Below are positions 54,818 to 62,961 of a stretch of 64,000 nt of DNA, piece after piece (the first letter of the stretch is position 1; the number at the start of each line of letters is the position of its first letter). The notes under the pieces are model-generated. The model made no database searches. It saw only the letters and a program-made list of their open reading frames with translations, and was not told where the DNA came from. Where the stretch lies: assembly GCA_016871195.1 (NCBI GenBank), contig VFZN01000013.1, positions 1 to 64,000 on the forward strand, read 5' to 3'. The position numbers and the translations under genes are program-made. Source of the stretch: Acidobacteriota bacterium. Lineage in GTDB: Bacteria; Acidobacteriota; Vicinamibacteria; Vicinamibacterales; UBA2999.

Positions 54818-57007
54818 TCAGGGCTTGCCGGGTGTGTATTCGCGCTCGATATGACCGGTGAGTTCGTCGCGATAGAAGTACACATCGCGCAGGTTGCCGG
54901 TGGCATACCGCTCGGCCTGATCGTTGAAGTGCTTCGACCCGGGTACGCTATTGAGGCCGCCGGCCGTCACTGCTTTTGCCTTCACGCGATCACCGAACTC
55001 CACCGCCGCCACAAAGCTGTTGCCGCTGGTGCCGTACCACTTCTTCGTGTTCGGGTAGGCACGCGCGCCGAACGACGCCAATGATCCCCAGCGGGCCGAG
55101 GCAAACCCGACCGGCGTGCTGACACCCTCGTCGCTGAAGGTCTGCACGATGTCGGCCGTCAGACGCTGGAAGCGGTTGATGTCGCCCCAGGGCGTGTCCC
55201 ACTTGCCGAAGTCCTGCGTCAGCTTCTCGACCGCCGCTGCAAGCGCGTCGAGCTTCTGCTGTGCCGTCGCCTTCGTGCGCAGGTATCGGTAAATGTCGAT
55301 CTCCGACGCGCGGGCGTCTGCCGCGGACCGACGCCACAGTTCTTCACCCCAGAACGTCGCCACCGAATTGGCCACCGAGGTCACGCTCCAGCGGTAATCC
55401 CATCCGCGCAGCACGTCGATGGGCCCCTTCAGCGTGGCCTTCTGCGGATGTGCCGCCGGCAGCGCATCGTAGGCCTGAATCAGGCCAGGCACGAGCGCCT
55501 CGAACTCAGGCTGGTGGCTGTCGAAGGCCAGATCGCGCAGCGTGTCGATCGTGAAATTGCGCATCTTCCCGAACAGCTGCACCGCGTGCACTCCGCGCGG
55601 ATTTTCGCCGCTGCCGTCGAAGTACGCCGGATAGTCTTTCTCTTTCGGGCTCTCGGCACCCGCCGCAGAGTAGGGCCAGTTATTGGTGTTCTGAATCCAT
55701 CCGCCCTTGGGATTCACCACATTCGGGCTCTCGGCATACGTGTGGATGCCCTGCCAGTCGGTAGCCGGGTTGCTGCCGTCCACCGGCTGGTCCCAGTTGA
55801 GCGTCGGGGTGCGCTTCGGCACGAAGTTCGAGTGGAAGTAGGCGATGTTCCCGTCGGCATCGGCATAGACGGTGTTGTTCGACGAATTGGTATGCGCCTC
55901 CATCACCTGCAGATACTCGGCCATGGTCTTCGCCTTGGTGCGCGAGTACGACTGGATGAGCGCCTTCAGCGGCTCTTCCATCAGGCGCACGGCAATCCAC
56001 TTGCCGTCGGCCTGGCGCACAATCGGACCGTGGTGCGTGCGATAGGCCGTGAACTCGCGCGTGGCCATGCCGGTGTCGGTCTTGTAGGGAACGGTGATGG
56101 TGCGCGTCTGCACGGGACGCTCCTCGGTACCGTGCCGGTAGAACACCTGCCCGTCGCGGCGCACAATCGTTTCCAGGTATTCATCGATGTTATCGACGCC
56201 ACTGGATGTATGCATCCAGCCGAGGCGGTCGTTGAAGCCCTGATAGATGAAGAACTGGCCCCACGTCAGCGCGCCGTAGGCGTTCAGGCCCTCCTCGCTC
56301 ACCATCTGCGCCTCTTCACGGAAGAAGAACGACGTGTGCGGGTTGATGAAGAGCATCGCCTTGCCTGACGCCGAGTTCGACGGAGCCACCGCAAAGCCGT
56401 TCGAGCCGGTCGGTTCCTCGAAGAGCGGGAAACGATCGGTCGAGGCGGCCTTCTCGGTCGCCGCCAGCCCGGTGTAGAACGCCTCGAGCTGCGACAGCGA
56501 GACACTCTCGATGTCGCCACCGATGCTGCCTTCGCTGAAGCTGAGGGCCATCCACGGTTCAAACTGCGTGATGACGCGCGGCTTCACCTCGGGATGGGTC
56601 GCCAGGTAATAGTTGAGGCCACCGGCCCAGGCGTCCATCAGCGCGCGCAGCCACTCGGGGCTCTGCTGATAGGTGGCCTTCAGCTGGTCGGGATCGATGA
56701 ACAGCTTCATTCGCAGGTCGCGCCAGATGGCCGACTCGCCCTCGGCTTCGGCGAGGCGCCCCAGGCTGTTGAGGAAGTTGGTTTCGACGCGATTGAAGTC
56801 GTCTTCGGCCTGTGCATACATCAGCCCGAAGACCACATCCGCATCGGTCTTGCCGTAGATATGGGGCACACCCCAGTCATCGCGGACGATGCGGATGCCT
56901 TCGGCGCGGGCCTGGGCCGCGGCCACCTCGGGGCTGACAGGCGGCGTCGCGGGCGCCGTGGAACAGGCGGTCAGGAACAGCGTGAGGACAAGCGCGGCCT
57001 TCTTCAT
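54818..57007 (-). CDS. penicillin-acylase family (S45) lipoprotein
   Basis: A 729-residue Ntn-hydrolase precursor. The N-terminus MKKAALVLTLFLTACSTA ends in an LTAC lipobox (Cys15), so it is a lipoprotein. The alpha region has RDDWGVPHIYGKTDADVVFG; autoprocessing should free the nucleophile Ser202 in EPTGSNGFAVAPSNSASGKAML. Family members cleave penicillins, acyl-homoserine lactones or aculeacin-type amides; the substrate here is not known. The ATG at 57007 is chosen for its signal peptide; the in-frame GTG at 57076 adds an unlikely leader. A GC-rich leader with alternative stems precedes it. Confidence 0.88.
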   Translation of the reverse strand: MKKAALVLTLFLTACSTAPATPPVSPEVAAAQARAEGIRIVRDDWGVPHIYGKTDADVVFGLMYAQAEDDFNRVETNFLNSLGRLAEAEGESAIWRDLRMKLFIDPDQLKATYQQSPEWLRALMDAWAGGLNYYLATHPEVKPRVITQFEPWMALSFSEGSIGGDIESVSLSQLEAFYTGLAATEKAASTDRFPLFEEPTGSNGFAVAPSNSASGKAMLFINPHTSFFFREEAQMVSEEGLNAYGALTWGQFFIYQGFNDRLGWMHTSSGVDNIDEYLETIVRRDGQVFYRHGTEERPVQTRTITVPYKTDTGMATREFTAYRTHHGPIVRQADGKWIAVRLMEEPLKALIQSYSRTKAKTMAEYLQVMEAHTNSSNNTVYADADGNIAYFHSNFVPKRTPTLNWDQPVDGSNPATDWQGIHTYAESPNVVNPKGGWIQNTNNWPYSAAGAESPKEKDYPAYFDGSGENPRGVHAVQLFGKMRNFTIDTLRDLAFDSHQPEFEALVPGLIQAYDALPAAHPQKATLKGPIDVLRGWDYRWSVTSVANSVATFWGEELWRRSAADARASEIDIYRYLRTKATAQQKLDALAAAVEKLTQDFGKWDTPWGDINRFQRLTADIVQTFSDEGVSTPVGFASARWGSLASFGARAYPNTKKWYGTSGNSFVAAVEFGDRVKAKAVTAGGLNSVPGSKHFNDQAERYATGNLRDVYFYRDELTGHIEREYTPGKP

Positions 57008-57078
57008 GCGATCTCCGGTCGAGGGGGCAGGGGCACACCGGGCGGGGGCCCGGCCACACCCGGGCGATTGTGCCACAG

Positions 57079-58080
57079 TCAGGCCCGCGGGCCGAGCACA
57101 CGCGTCAGAAAGCGCCCGATATGCGCCCCGATCATCGCGGTGTCGTGCGGCGCAATGATGCGGCCGGCCAGCACGTGGTTGTCAGGGTCTTCGCTGTCGG
57201 GCACCGTCTGCATCTCTTTCACCGCCGTGCCAAACCGGGCAAACGCCCGCTCGGTGCGGGCCGGATTCACCACCTGATCATTGGGCGAGTAGATCACCAG
57301 CGTGGGCACCCGCACCTGCTCGAGCGGCGCCTCGCGCACCTGCGTCACGACAGCCATCATGGGCAGCAGGGCCCGTGACGGATAGCGCCACGTCCAGTAG
57401 CGGGCCTGCTCGTCGTTGAGGGGCGTCCACGTGTACTCGTCGCCCTGCAGCAGCCGCAGCAGCTGCGGGCCCCAGGGGCCCGTCAGCACCTCTGACAGCG
57501 CGTTTTTCGGGCCGAAATTGGGCGAGACCAGCACCAGGGCCGCCATCGCCTCGGCCTCGGGCCTGAGCGCCAGCCAGGTGCCCAGCGTGCCGCCGGTCGA
57601 GGTGCCCACCACAATGACGCGCTGCCCGATCCTTCGGCCAATCGCCAGGGCTTCCTCGGCATCGTGCAGCCAGTCGGTGCCAGTCACGTCACCGATCGCC
57701 GCCGGCACACGACCGTGCCCCGAGAGGCGGGTATAGAACAGGTTCGCGCCCAGTGAACGCGCCAGGTCATCGCTGAGCGGCGCAGTCTCCTGCCGCGTCG
57801 CCGTGTACCCATGCAGATAGACCACCGACAGCGGTGTCTGCTGACGCGCGGGCGTCGCCCAGATGATGGTCTTCTCCGTCCCGGGAATGATGTCGGGATA
57901 GGCGCGTTCGCGCGCGGCCAGATAGTCGTCCAGGACCGCCGGAGGGCCCGGCGGCAGCGACACCGGCGATACGGTCGGGTCGAGGGCATACCGCGGGCCG
58001 CTCACATAGGCGAGGGCGAGTGACGCCACCACCACCGCACTGCCAATCCACGCACGTCGTCTGTTCACGGCCCTCAGCAT
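57079..58080 (-). CDS. alpha/beta hydrolase (serine aminopeptidase S33-like)
   Basis: A 333-residue protein with an N-terminal membrane anchor or signal (AWIGSAVVVASLALAYVSG). The hydrolase fold shows the oxyanion YLHGYTATRQE, nucleophile elbow VGTSTGGTLG, catalytic Asp in VIYSPNDQVV and His in DNHVLAG. It resembles the monoacylglycerol-lipase/S33 group; substrate unknown. It is upstream of the acylase on the same strand, with 71 bases between. GTG at 58068 could also be the start. Confidence 0.82.
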   Translation of the reverse strand: MLRAVNRRRAWIGSAVVVASLALAYVSGPRYALDPTVSPVSLPPGPPAVLDDYLAARERAYPDIIPGTEKTIIWATPARQQTPLSVVYLHGYTATRQETAPLSDDLARSLGANLFYTRLSGHGRVPAAIGDVTGTDWLHDAEEALAIGRRIGQRVIVVGTSTGGTLGTWLALRPEAEAMAALVLVSPNFGPKNALSEVLTGPWGPQLLRLLQGDEYTWTPLNDEQARYWTWRYPSRALLPMMAVVTQVREAPLEQVRVPTLVIYSPNDQVVNPARTERAFARFGTAVKEMQTVPDSEDPDNHVLAGRIIAPHDTAMIGAHIGRFLTRVLGPRA

Positions 58081-58192
58081 GCCTCTCGCAGGGCTGCAGG
58101 TTCAAGCGGAGCCCGCCGCGGGCCTGCCGCACGGCTGCCGGCCCCGCACGACCAGGGTGAGTACGCACCGTGGCCGCCTCCGCCGCGACCCG

Positions 58193-58972
58193 TCACTCGA
58201 CGTCCGCTCCCCGGAGTGTGGCGGCAGGCACGAGCGCCGGATTGACGATGTAGCCGGTCGAGGCGTTGCCGAAGACATCGACGGCCACCGTGTGGCGCTG
58301 GGCCCAGCAGGCCGCCACATAGGCACACGTCACCGCATCGAGCGTGTCCTCGTGGGCCTTGAGGGCCTGTCCGCGCAGCTCCTCGACATCGCGCGTCAGC
58401 AGCCGGGCCAGCAGTGCCGAGGGCTGGAGCGGTGCGGTGCCGATACGCAGGCGGCCCAGCAGCCCCGACAGCGCGCGCAGGCCCGCGCGCTTCTGCGCCA
58501 CGCCACCGCGCTTGTACTTGAGCGACTGCGGAAGGTCGAAGCTGGCCACCAGCGCCGCGTGCGGATACACCTCGAGCATGGCGCGCGCCTCGGTGTCGCG
58601 GGCCTCGGGCGCATGCCGATAGCCGCGACGGGCCAGCCACTGCGCCAGGGCCACACTCGACGCGTCGGGATAGAGCGACAGATTGGCTGGATGACAGCCC
58701 GCCTGACGCCGCGCGTACACAGCCCCGAGCGCGGCTTCGCACGGGCGCCGTCCCGTCGCATTGCGGATGATGAGCGGGGCATCGACGGCGACCACGGTGC
58801 GGGCCGTCTCGTGCTGTGCAACAAAGGCCTGCACGGCCTGCAGCGATCGCAGGCCATCACCCACCGCGATCAGCTCGGCGCGCAGACCGGTGAGATGCAG
58901 CACGGCGGCCCCCGAGTGGTTCCGGTCGGCCTGCCACGCCAGATCGAGCCCGATGCAGGTGACCCGGGCCAT
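58193..58972 (-). CDS. DUF429 domain protein
   Basis: A 259-residue protein. The N-terminal CIGLDLAWQADRNHSGAAVL and the later VVAVDAPLIIRNATGRRPCE and MLEVYPHAAL are typical of DUF429, an RNase H-like nuclease-related family of unknown function. The acidic residues of the LDLAW and AVDAPL strands and the EDTLDAVTCAYVA helix could form an RNase-H-like active site (inference). It follows tauE by 6 bases and ends 112 bases before the hydrolase gene; that gap holds nothing recognisable. Confidence 0.82.
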   Translation of the reverse strand: MARVTCIGLDLAWQADRNHSGAAVLHLTGLRAELIAVGDGLRSLQAVQAFVAQHETARTVVAVDAPLIIRNATGRRPCEAALGAVYARRQAGCHPANLSLYPDASSVALAQWLARRGYRHAPEARDTEARAMLEVYPHAALVASFDLPQSLKYKRGGVAQKRAGLRALSGLLGRLRIGTAPLQPSALLARLLTRDVEELRGQALKAHEDTLDAVTCAYVAACWAQRHTVAVDVFGNASTGYIVNPALVPAATLRGADVE

Positions 58973-58978
58973 CTCGCG

Positions 58979-59752
58979 TCAGAGCAGGCCCAGCATGAGC
59001 GCGGTGCCCGTCACCAGCAGCAGTGCAGCGACGATGCGCTGTACGCCGGCCATGGTCATGCTGCCGATCCACTTCTGTCCGAACAGGGCGCCGATGCAGG
59101 CGCACACGACCGCCACCTGCACCACCGACCAGTCGATCTGATCGCGCACCTGCACGAGGGCCGACGCATACACCGGCAGCCGCGACAGATCGATCAGCAC
59201 ACCAATGGCGCTGCCTGTCGCCACATACGCGCGTGGCGCGAGTCCGGCCCTCACAAGGAAAGCCGAGCGCAGCGCGCCTTGCAGGCCCGAGAGACCGCCA
59301 AAGAAGCCGCTCAGCACACCACCCAGCATCAAATAGCGCGGTGCGAACGTCAGCCCGCGCAGCGACGGCCGCAGTTCAATCGCGGCAAACGCGCACAGCA
59401 GCAGTCCGACCACAAGCTTCACGGGGGTGACCTGCGCGACGCGACCTGCCCAGTGCCATTCGGCGAGCACGGCAGCAGTCGACAGTGACAGCAGCAGCTC
59501 GGCACCGACCACGGCGGCCACCGCGGCAGGCAGGCCGAACCGCAGGAACACACGCCAGTCGATGTGCAGCCCCACCAGCGACAGCTTGAAGAGACCGTTG
59601 AGCACATGCACGAGGCCGGTCAGCGCCACGGCATGTTCCAGGGGCAGGAATGCCCCGAAGGCGGGCAACAGCAGCGTGCCGAGTCCGAAGCCCGACACAA
59701 AGGTCAGCCCCGACGCCAGCAACGCAATCAGCCCGACCAGCAGCAGCGTCAT
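58979..59752 (-). CDS. TauE/SafE family sulfite/organosulfonate exporter-like permease
   Basis: A 257-residue permease with about eight membrane helices. Two TauE-type repeats are seen: GLTFVSGFGLGTLLLPAFG at the N-terminus and LGGVLSGFFGGLSGLQGALR in the second half. The family exports sulfite, sulfoacetate or related anions; substrate unknown. It sits between the OXA-like gene and DUF429 in a minus-strand run with small gaps. Confidence 0.85.
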   Translation of the reverse strand: MTLLLVGLIALLASGLTFVSGFGLGTLLLPAFGAFLPLEHAVALTGLVHVLNGLFKLSLVGLHIDWRVFLRFGLPAAVAAVVGAELLLSLSTAAVLAEWHWAGRVAQVTPVKLVVGLLLCAFAAIELRPSLRGLTFAPRYLMLGGVLSGFFGGLSGLQGALRSAFLVRAGLAPRAYVATGSAIGVLIDLSRLPVYASALVQVRDQIDWSVVQVAVVCACIGALFGQKWIGSMTMAGVQRIVAALLLVTGTALMLGLL

Positions 59753-59767
59753 CGGTCAGGGCATCGA

Positions 59768-60646
59768 TCAGCGAACCGCGGGCAGCACACCCAGTTCGCG
59801 CAGCATCTCTCGCGTCAGCGACAGCCGCACCGGCAGCATGGCATCGTCTGCGACCGGCGGCTGCAGCACCGTGGCAAAGTAGGTCACGCGCGTCCCGCGC
59901 TCGACCCAGCCCACCCACCAGCCCACCGCGGGCGCCCCCTCCGGCGTGACATAGCCCGTCTTGGCCCGAAGGCGGTACTCGGGGGTCTCTTCAAGCAGCA
60001 TGATGTCCTTCACGACGGCCATGGTGCGCGGCTTCAGGGGCAGGTCGTCATGGTAGAGCCGCTCGAGCAGCTGCACCTGTTCGCGTGGCGTGATGCGCAA
60101 CGCCCCGGCTCCCAGCCAGAATGCATCGATGGGCATCGAGATCGTCCGGTTGCCATACCCGACCCGGTCGAGATACTGCTGCATCCGTTCGCGTCCGTTG
60201 GCGCGGGCCAGCGCCTGGAAATGCGGCAGCGACGATAGCTGGAACGCGTCGCGCAGCGTGAGGTCGCGGTTGGTTTCCTTCCGCTCGCGCACGACCCCGT
60301 CCCACTTCAGGACCGTATCGGCTGAGGCCACCGTGCCGAGGTCGACCGACATGAGCGCGTTCATGATCTTGAACGTCGAGGCCGGCTGCAGCGCCGTGTC
60401 GACCCGCTCGGCGTGTCCGGCCTGACAGTCGCGCGACGATCCCTCGCACACGAGCATCACGCCGCCCCATCCGGTGCGATCAAGGGCCGCGCGCATTCCC
60501 TGATGCTCACGCACCGCAGCGACCGACTGGCGCGCCGCCTTCACGCGCTCGCGCATCGCGCCGCGCGCCGGAGTGCCCGGCATCACGCTCACGCTGACGA
60601 TGAGGGCCGCCGCCGCACCGACCCACCGAACACGACGCATATCCAT
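59768..60646 (-). CDS. class D (OXA-type) beta-lactamase homologue
   Basis: A 292-residue protein with a signal peptide (AAAALIVSVSVMPGTPARGA). Class D motifs: S90-T-F-K93, the SxV position as S138-S-L140, Y164-G-N, FWLGAG and K229-T-G with GWWVGWVERG. All are in the normal order and spacing, so it acts on a peptidoglycan- or beta-lactam-like substrate in the periplasm; Val-to-Leu in SxV may affect activity. It could be a true beta-lactamase or a BlaR-type sensor domain; no membrane sensor part is attached. The ATG could be 60646 or 60640. It lies 38 bases after DUF5916. Confidence 0.85.
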   Translation of the reverse strand: MDMRRVRWVGAAAALIVSVSVMPGTPARGAMRERVKAARQSVAAVREHQGMRAALDRTGWGGVMLVCEGSSRDCQAGHAERVDTALQPASTFKIMNALMSVDLGTVASADTVLKWDGVVRERKETNRDLTLRDAFQLSSLPHFQALARANGRERMQQYLDRVGYGNRTISMPIDAFWLGAGALRITPREQVQLLERLYHDDLPLKPRTMAVVKDIMLLEETPEYRLRAKTGYVTPEGAPAVGWWVGWVERGTRVTYFATVLQPPVADDAMLPVRLSLTREMLRELGVLPAVR

Positions 60647-60684
60647 ACTCTGATTCCCACAGCCGGCACGCCGGCGCACGCTGG

Positions 60685-62961
60685 TTACTTTTGCAGCAGA
60701 TACGTCAGCTTCATGACCAGCTGGCGATCTTTCCGCCCGAAGATATCGGCCGGCAGTCCCGTCTGTATCTGATCGGTGTACACGAGATACAGGTCGCTGC
60801 CGGGGCGATAGATGAAGTTGAAGCGGATGTTCGTCGAGACTTCGCTCGTGCTGGTGTTGTACTGCGTGAGGCTGCGCAGCGTCATGCGCGGCGAGAACGT
60901 ATAGTCGACGCGTGCCGAGGCGAGGTTGACGACAAAGTTGCCCCACGGCATCTTCACGTCGTTGCGGTTGTACTGCACCTCGGTCGACAGCTGCGACGAC
61001 AACCGCACACCGGCTGCTGCAGACATGTTGAGGCGCGTGCCGCCGTAGAATTGCACGGGCGACACCGTGAGGCGTTCATACAGCCGCTTCCCCGGACTCG
61101 TGTTGTAGGTGAGAATCACCTCGTTCATGCGGTACTCGCCCGTAGGAATCGTCACATCGGGCCTGATGCGGAACGGCGCATCAAGCACATCGACCACCTG
61201 CTGGAAAATCACGTTGATGAACGAATCGTCGCGCAGCGTCGTGCCCAGCATGTAGTGCCCCTGCCGGTAGACCATGCGGTTGGTCTGGTCGGTCATGTAG
61301 GTGAACACGTACATCGGCTCGAAGAACTTGACCGGCCCGCGCTTCGGACGCGGCGTCTGGCTCACATAGGCCTTGGTTGTCCGCACGCCGGTGCGCTGCA
61401 CGAAACCGGCCTCGGCGTTGAAATTTTCCTGCACGTCGAGATAGTTCACATACAGGTTCCACTTGGGGTCGCGATAGGCAATGCGGCCGTACATCGCCAT
61501 GTCGTTGCCGACCTTGCCGGGCGTCTCGGTCTTCGCCAGATACGAGCTCACCTGCAGGCTGCGACCCAGCGCAAAGTTGGCATCGACGCCCATGGTCCGG
61601 TTGAAGTAGCCGGTGCCCGACTGATCCTTGTTGATGAAGACGGCGCCGACGCGCGACCGCCGCAGAATGTCGCGGCTGTAGCGGCTGACGAAAAAATTGT
61701 CGCCGGGCCGCCCGAAGGCGCTGTCGGTCTGGATGTTCAGCACCCCGATGTTGTTGCGGCCCGCCTTTCCCGCCAGCCGGGCACCGCCGATGATGGGCAC
61801 GGCCTGGCCCGTCGGTGACAGGCCGATGCGCCGGCTGAAGAACAGGTCGGTCTGCACCTGCGTGGTCGTGAACGATGGCCCGGTGCCCATCGTGAAGAAG
61901 TTCGAATTTTCTAAAAAGAAATCTCTTTTCTCAGGAAAAAACAGGCTGAAGCGCGTGAGATTGACCTGCTGATCGTCGACTTCCACCTGCGCAAAGTCGG
62001 TGTTCACCGTGAGGTCGAGGTTGAGGCCCGCCGTCAGCCCATAACGTGCATCGAGGCCGATGTCGCGCACCACCGACGTGGTGTTGACCGACGGCGCCGT
62101 CGAGATGATGCGCCCGCCGCCCACGGTGAACGGCTTGAGCCGCAGGTCGAGCCCGCGGCTGAGATTGCGCAGGCCATCGAGTTCGCCCGCCAGACTCACG
62201 CGCGTCAGGCTGTAGGCCCGGGGAATAGGCGACCAGTAGGTAATCTCGTTCTTCCGTCGGGTGTGCCGCAGGAGGTTGATCCCCCACACCTGCTCGTCGG
62301 CCGGACGGAACCGGACGGTCGTAAAGGGAATCAGCAACTCGGCCGTCCAGCCCTCGTCGGTGATCTTCGCCGCCGAGTCCCACACTCCGTCCCAGTTGCG
62401 GTTGATGGTCGACGTCGCGCCGCGACCGCCGCCCTCGCCTTCGTCGAAGATCTGCTGCTCGAGACGCGCCCCGAGCGGGGTCGTCACGAACATGTAGCCA
62501 TTGCGCGAGTCGTGAAAGGTGTCGAGGATGACCTGAAAGTTGTCTTCGTCAAACAGCCGATCGGCATCGCGCCGCATCTCGGTGGCCACGACCGGCACGG
62601 CCGACGTGGCCTTGAAGCCGATGTAGAGGTTGCCCTTGTCGTACAGCACCCGCACCTCGGTGCGGTCGGTGGCCGGCTGGCCCGGCGAGGGCTCCTGCTG
62701 CACGAATCCTGTGGCAGGCACGGCCTGCTGCCAGGCATCCTCGTCGAGGATGCCGTCGAGCTTGATCGAACCGTCGGTGCGGCTCGCCGTGACCCGGCGA
62801 CGCCCACCCGTCGTGGTCGGCGCGACCGGACTCGCAGGACCCGGGGCAGGCGACTGCGCCTGGGGGGCCGGATGCACATGGGGTTCCTGGGAGGCACGTG
62901 CGGTGGCGGGCAGGCCCAGAAGCACGACCAGAAGGGGACACAACAGACGCAGACGACTCAT
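60685..62961 (-). CDS. DUF5916 outer-membrane protein with CBM9-like N-terminal domain
   Basis: A 758-residue protein. A signal peptide (LLCPLLVVLLGLPATARA) and a Pro/Gln-rich linker precede a CBM9-like domain at about 55-230 (IKLDGILDEDAWQQAVPATGF, VRVLYDKGNLYIGFKA). The rest is strand-rich, with aromatic-ended strands and a C-terminal LTYLLQK, as expected for a beta-barrel (DUF5916). Such proteins are common in Acidobacteriota and Bacteroidota, sometimes annotated as hydrolases; no activity is known. The ATG overlaps the SGNH stop by 4 bases. Confidence 0.85.
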   Translation of the reverse strand: MSRLRLLCPLLVVLLGLPATARASQEPHVHPAPQAQSPAPGPASPVAPTTTGGRRRVTASRTDGSIKLDGILDEDAWQQAVPATGFVQQEPSPGQPATDRTEVRVLYDKGNLYIGFKATSAVPVVATEMRRDADRLFDEDNFQVILDTFHDSRNGYMFVTTPLGARLEQQIFDEGEGGGRGATSTINRNWDGVWDSAAKITDEGWTAELLIPFTTVRFRPADEQVWGINLLRHTRRKNEITYWSPIPRAYSLTRVSLAGELDGLRNLSRGLDLRLKPFTVGGGRIISTAPSVNTTSVVRDIGLDARYGLTAGLNLDLTVNTDFAQVEVDDQQVNLTRFSLFFPEKRDFFLENSNFFTMGTGPSFTTTQVQTDLFFSRRIGLSPTGQAVPIIGGARLAGKAGRNNIGVLNIQTDSAFGRPGDNFFVSRYSRDILRRSRVGAVFINKDQSGTGYFNRTMGVDANFALGRSLQVSSYLAKTETPGKVGNDMAMYGRIAYRDPKWNLYVNYLDVQENFNAEAGFVQRTGVRTTKAYVSQTPRPKRGPVKFFEPMYVFTYMTDQTNRMVYRQGHYMLGTTLRDDSFINVIFQQVVDVLDAPFRIRPDVTIPTGEYRMNEVILTYNTSPGKRLYERLTVSPVQFYGGTRLNMSAAAGVRLSSQLSTEVQYNRNDVKMPWGNFVVNLASARVDYTFSPRMTLRSLTQYNTSTSEVSTNIRFNFIYRPGSDLYLVYTDQIQTGLPADIFGRKDRQLVMKLTYLLQK

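Noticed and set aside
58081-58192. Possible small gene between DUF429 and the hydrolase
   Set aside because: Open frames in this 112-base gap are fragments of larger GC-rich shadows with no start signal or motif.
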